From: CAZQYC01 sp043746555
GTDB lineage: Bacteria; Pseudomonadota; Gammaproteobacteria; Steroidobacterales; Steroidobacteraceae
Direction of reading: 5' to 3'
Length of the DNA stretch: 5,718 bases
Assembly: GCA_043746555.1 (NCBI GenBank)
Contig: JAYTQU010000342.1
Location: forward strand, 1 to 5,718
Shown: positions 4,672 through 5,718 of the stretch, piece by piece
How positions within the stretch are numbered: the stretch's first letter is position 1
Layout of the letters: every line of letters begins with the position of its first letter
Notes under the pieces: model-generated
The model's input: the letters and a program-made list of their open reading frames with translations, nothing else
The model's database searches: none
Told to the model about the DNA's origin: nothing
Program-made: the position numbers and the translations under genes

Positions 4672-5603
4672 ACGTCATTGTCTTTTCGAAACGTATAGGT
4701 CGCGCGCGGCAGATCGAGCTGACGCGGCCGCTGGCCTTGTGCGCGACGGTTGCGGCGGTGCTCACGATCCTTGGCGGCGCGTTTTTCGCCGGCCTCGGCG
4801 TTGGCACTCGCGATCTCCTGCACGAACCGACTGCGCAAGTAATCGAATGGTCCAAAACTCTGGAGCTACAGCGCGGTCAAGTCCTGGAAGCCAAACGTCA
4901 ATTGCAAGAAAAAATCGATGCGTTGGCAAGCCGAGTTGGTTCGATGAATGCTCATGTGATACGACTGGATGCCCTCGGTAAGCGGCTCACCGATATGGCC
5001 AATCTCAATCACGGCGAGTTCAACTTCGATCGTCCGCCCGCGCAGGGCGGACCGGCACTGACAACGGCGGACGGTTTATTGGACAGCGTTGAGGCGCGCG
5101 CGCCCGATTTGGCAAAAATGCTCGACGATCTTAGCCGGCAGATTCAGGATCGCGAGCGGCAGCTCAGCGTCCTCGAAAACTTGATCGCCACGCGCGATCT
5201 CAACCGCGAGATTCGTCCCGACGGGCGGCCGGTGCTGCAAGGCTGGATCTCATCGTACTTTGGGATGCGCGCCGATCCATTCGACGGCCACACCGCATTC
5301 CACAAGGGCGTCGATTTCGCTGCGCCGGAAGGATCGCAGGTGGTAGCGGTCGCGAAAGGCGTCGTCACCTGGGCTCGCGATCGATTCGGTTACGGGCGCG
5401 TTGTGGAAATTAATCATGGCAACGGACTGGTGACACGCTACGCTCACAACGAGCGCTTACTCGTGAAAGTGGGCGACACCGTGCAGAAGGGGCAAGTGAT
5501 CGCGGCTATCGGTTCCACCGGCCGCTCCACCGGTCCGCACTTGCACTTTGAAGTGCTCAAAGGCGGCCGACCCGTTGATCCGATGTCGTTCGTTGGACGC
5601 TAA
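4668..5603 (+). CDS. Membrane-anchored M23 (LytM-type) peptidoglycan endopeptidase
   Basis: M23 peptidases are zinc enzymes that cut peptide cross-links in peptidoglycan. The 311-residue protein has a short basic cytoplasmic N-terminus, one transmembrane segment (about 23-46), and a periplasmic part with coiled-coil-like helices (about 56-112 and 143-178). The C-terminal LytM domain (about 187-305) starts with ISSYFGMRADPF. Predicted zinc ligands H212 and D216 (HKGVD) and H293 (HLHFE) are present, as are H260 (YAH) and H291 expected near the active site, so it should be active rather than a degenerate activator like EnvC. In Pseudomonas and Xanthomonas relatives an M23 gene sits here between the DUF721 gene and secA. 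The gene has its own leader with a c-di-GMP riboswitch, so expression should respond to that messenger. The substrate bond and any partner protein cannot be inferred. Confidence 0.95.
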   Translation: MNVIVFSKRIGRARQIELTRPLALCATVAAVLTILGGAFFAGLGVGTRDLLHEPTAQVIEWSKTLELQRGQVLEAKRQLQEKIDALASRVGSMNAHVIRLDALGKRLTDMANLNHGEFNFDRPPAQGGPALTTADGLLDSVEARAPDLAKMLDDLSRQIQDRERQLSVLENLIATRDLNREIRPDGRPVLQGWISSYFGMRADPFDGHTAFHKGVDFAAPEGSQVVAVAKGVVTWARDRFGYGRVVEINHGNGLVTRYAHNERLLVKVGDTVQKGQVIAAIGSTGRSTGPHLHFEVLKGGRPVDPMSFVGR

Positions 5604-5718
5604 CTCGAAAAATTTCACTAAAACCGTCAGAACAACCGACACCAGGGCTTGCACGATTTCACTAAATGATAATTTGCTTTTACCGAACGAAACCACGTTC
5701 TGATCCATGAAGCTGATT
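5604..5718 (+). promoter_or_regulatory. Leader of the next gene (secA expected), with a repeated 11-mer
   Basis: This AT-richer gap follows the M23 stop. ATTTCACTAAA occurs twice in direct orientation (5612-5622 and 5656-5666), 44 bases apart. A weak promoter-like pair is TTGCAC (5649-5654) with TAATTT (5670-5675), 15 bases apart. ATG 5707 could open a gene (MKLI then window edge), but no Shine-Dalgarno precedes it and four codons identify nothing. By gene order secA is expected nearby, though it usually starts with other residues. No T-rich terminator for the M23 gene is seen. Confidence 0.35.

Noticed and set aside
5457..5708. 83-residue minus-strand frame starting MDQNVVSFGK, covering the last gap
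   Set aside because: More than half lies antisense to the conserved C-terminal LytM coding sequence, no ribosome binding site is visible before its ATG, and the product resembles no known family. The hydrophobic look of the gap part comes from its AT-rich sequence.

Overview
The window is a piece of the bacterial division and cell-wall (dcw) cluster running into the secA-proximal region. It carries ftsA, ftsZ and lpxC on the + strand, then dciA (DUF721) on the - strand, then a membrane-anchored M23 (LytM) peptidase on the + strand. This order (ftsA-ftsZ-lpxC, inverted DUF721 gene, M23 gene, with secA usually next) is, from general knowledge, typical of Gammaproteobacteria of the Pseudomonas/Xanthomonas kind. 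The FtsA, FtsZ and LpxC sequences resemble gammaproteobacterial orthologues throughout, including the FtsZ tail DIPAFLRRQAD. GC content looks moderate. I cannot name the genus.

Layout: 1-141 is the end of something upstream (perhaps the ftsQ tail) plus the ftsA leader. ftsA (142-1395) is followed by an unusually long 253-bp gap with a near-perfect long inverted repeat (1411-1536). ftsZ (1649-2848) has a clear Shine-Dalgarno sequence. The ftsZ-lpxC gap (2849-3059) is also long and holds a second, unrelated palindromic element made of degenerate 7-bp repeats in opposite orientation at its two ends. That element appears to have separated a good Shine-Dalgarno from the lpxC start codon. lpxC (3060-3971) converges on dciA (4401-4030, - strand) across a short gap with a stem-loop.

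The dciA-M23 gap contains the strongest regulatory signal: a class I cyclic-di-GMP riboswitch (GEMM-I), about 4411-4520, in the 5' leader of the M23 peptidase gene (4668-5603). A plausible promoter lies just before it. Between aptamer and start codon are mutually exclusive stems and a small leader ORF whose stop overlaps the M23 start (ATGA). The window ends in a 115-bp leader before an unseen gene.

Together the genes link septum assembly (FtsZ ring, FtsA membrane tether), lipid A commitment (LpxC), replicative helicase loading (DciA) and peptidoglycan remodelling (M23 peptidase). The riboswitch adds a c-di-GMP input to the peptidase. The least ordinary parts are the riboswitch and its expression platform, and the two palindromic insertions at consecutive junctions of an essential operon.
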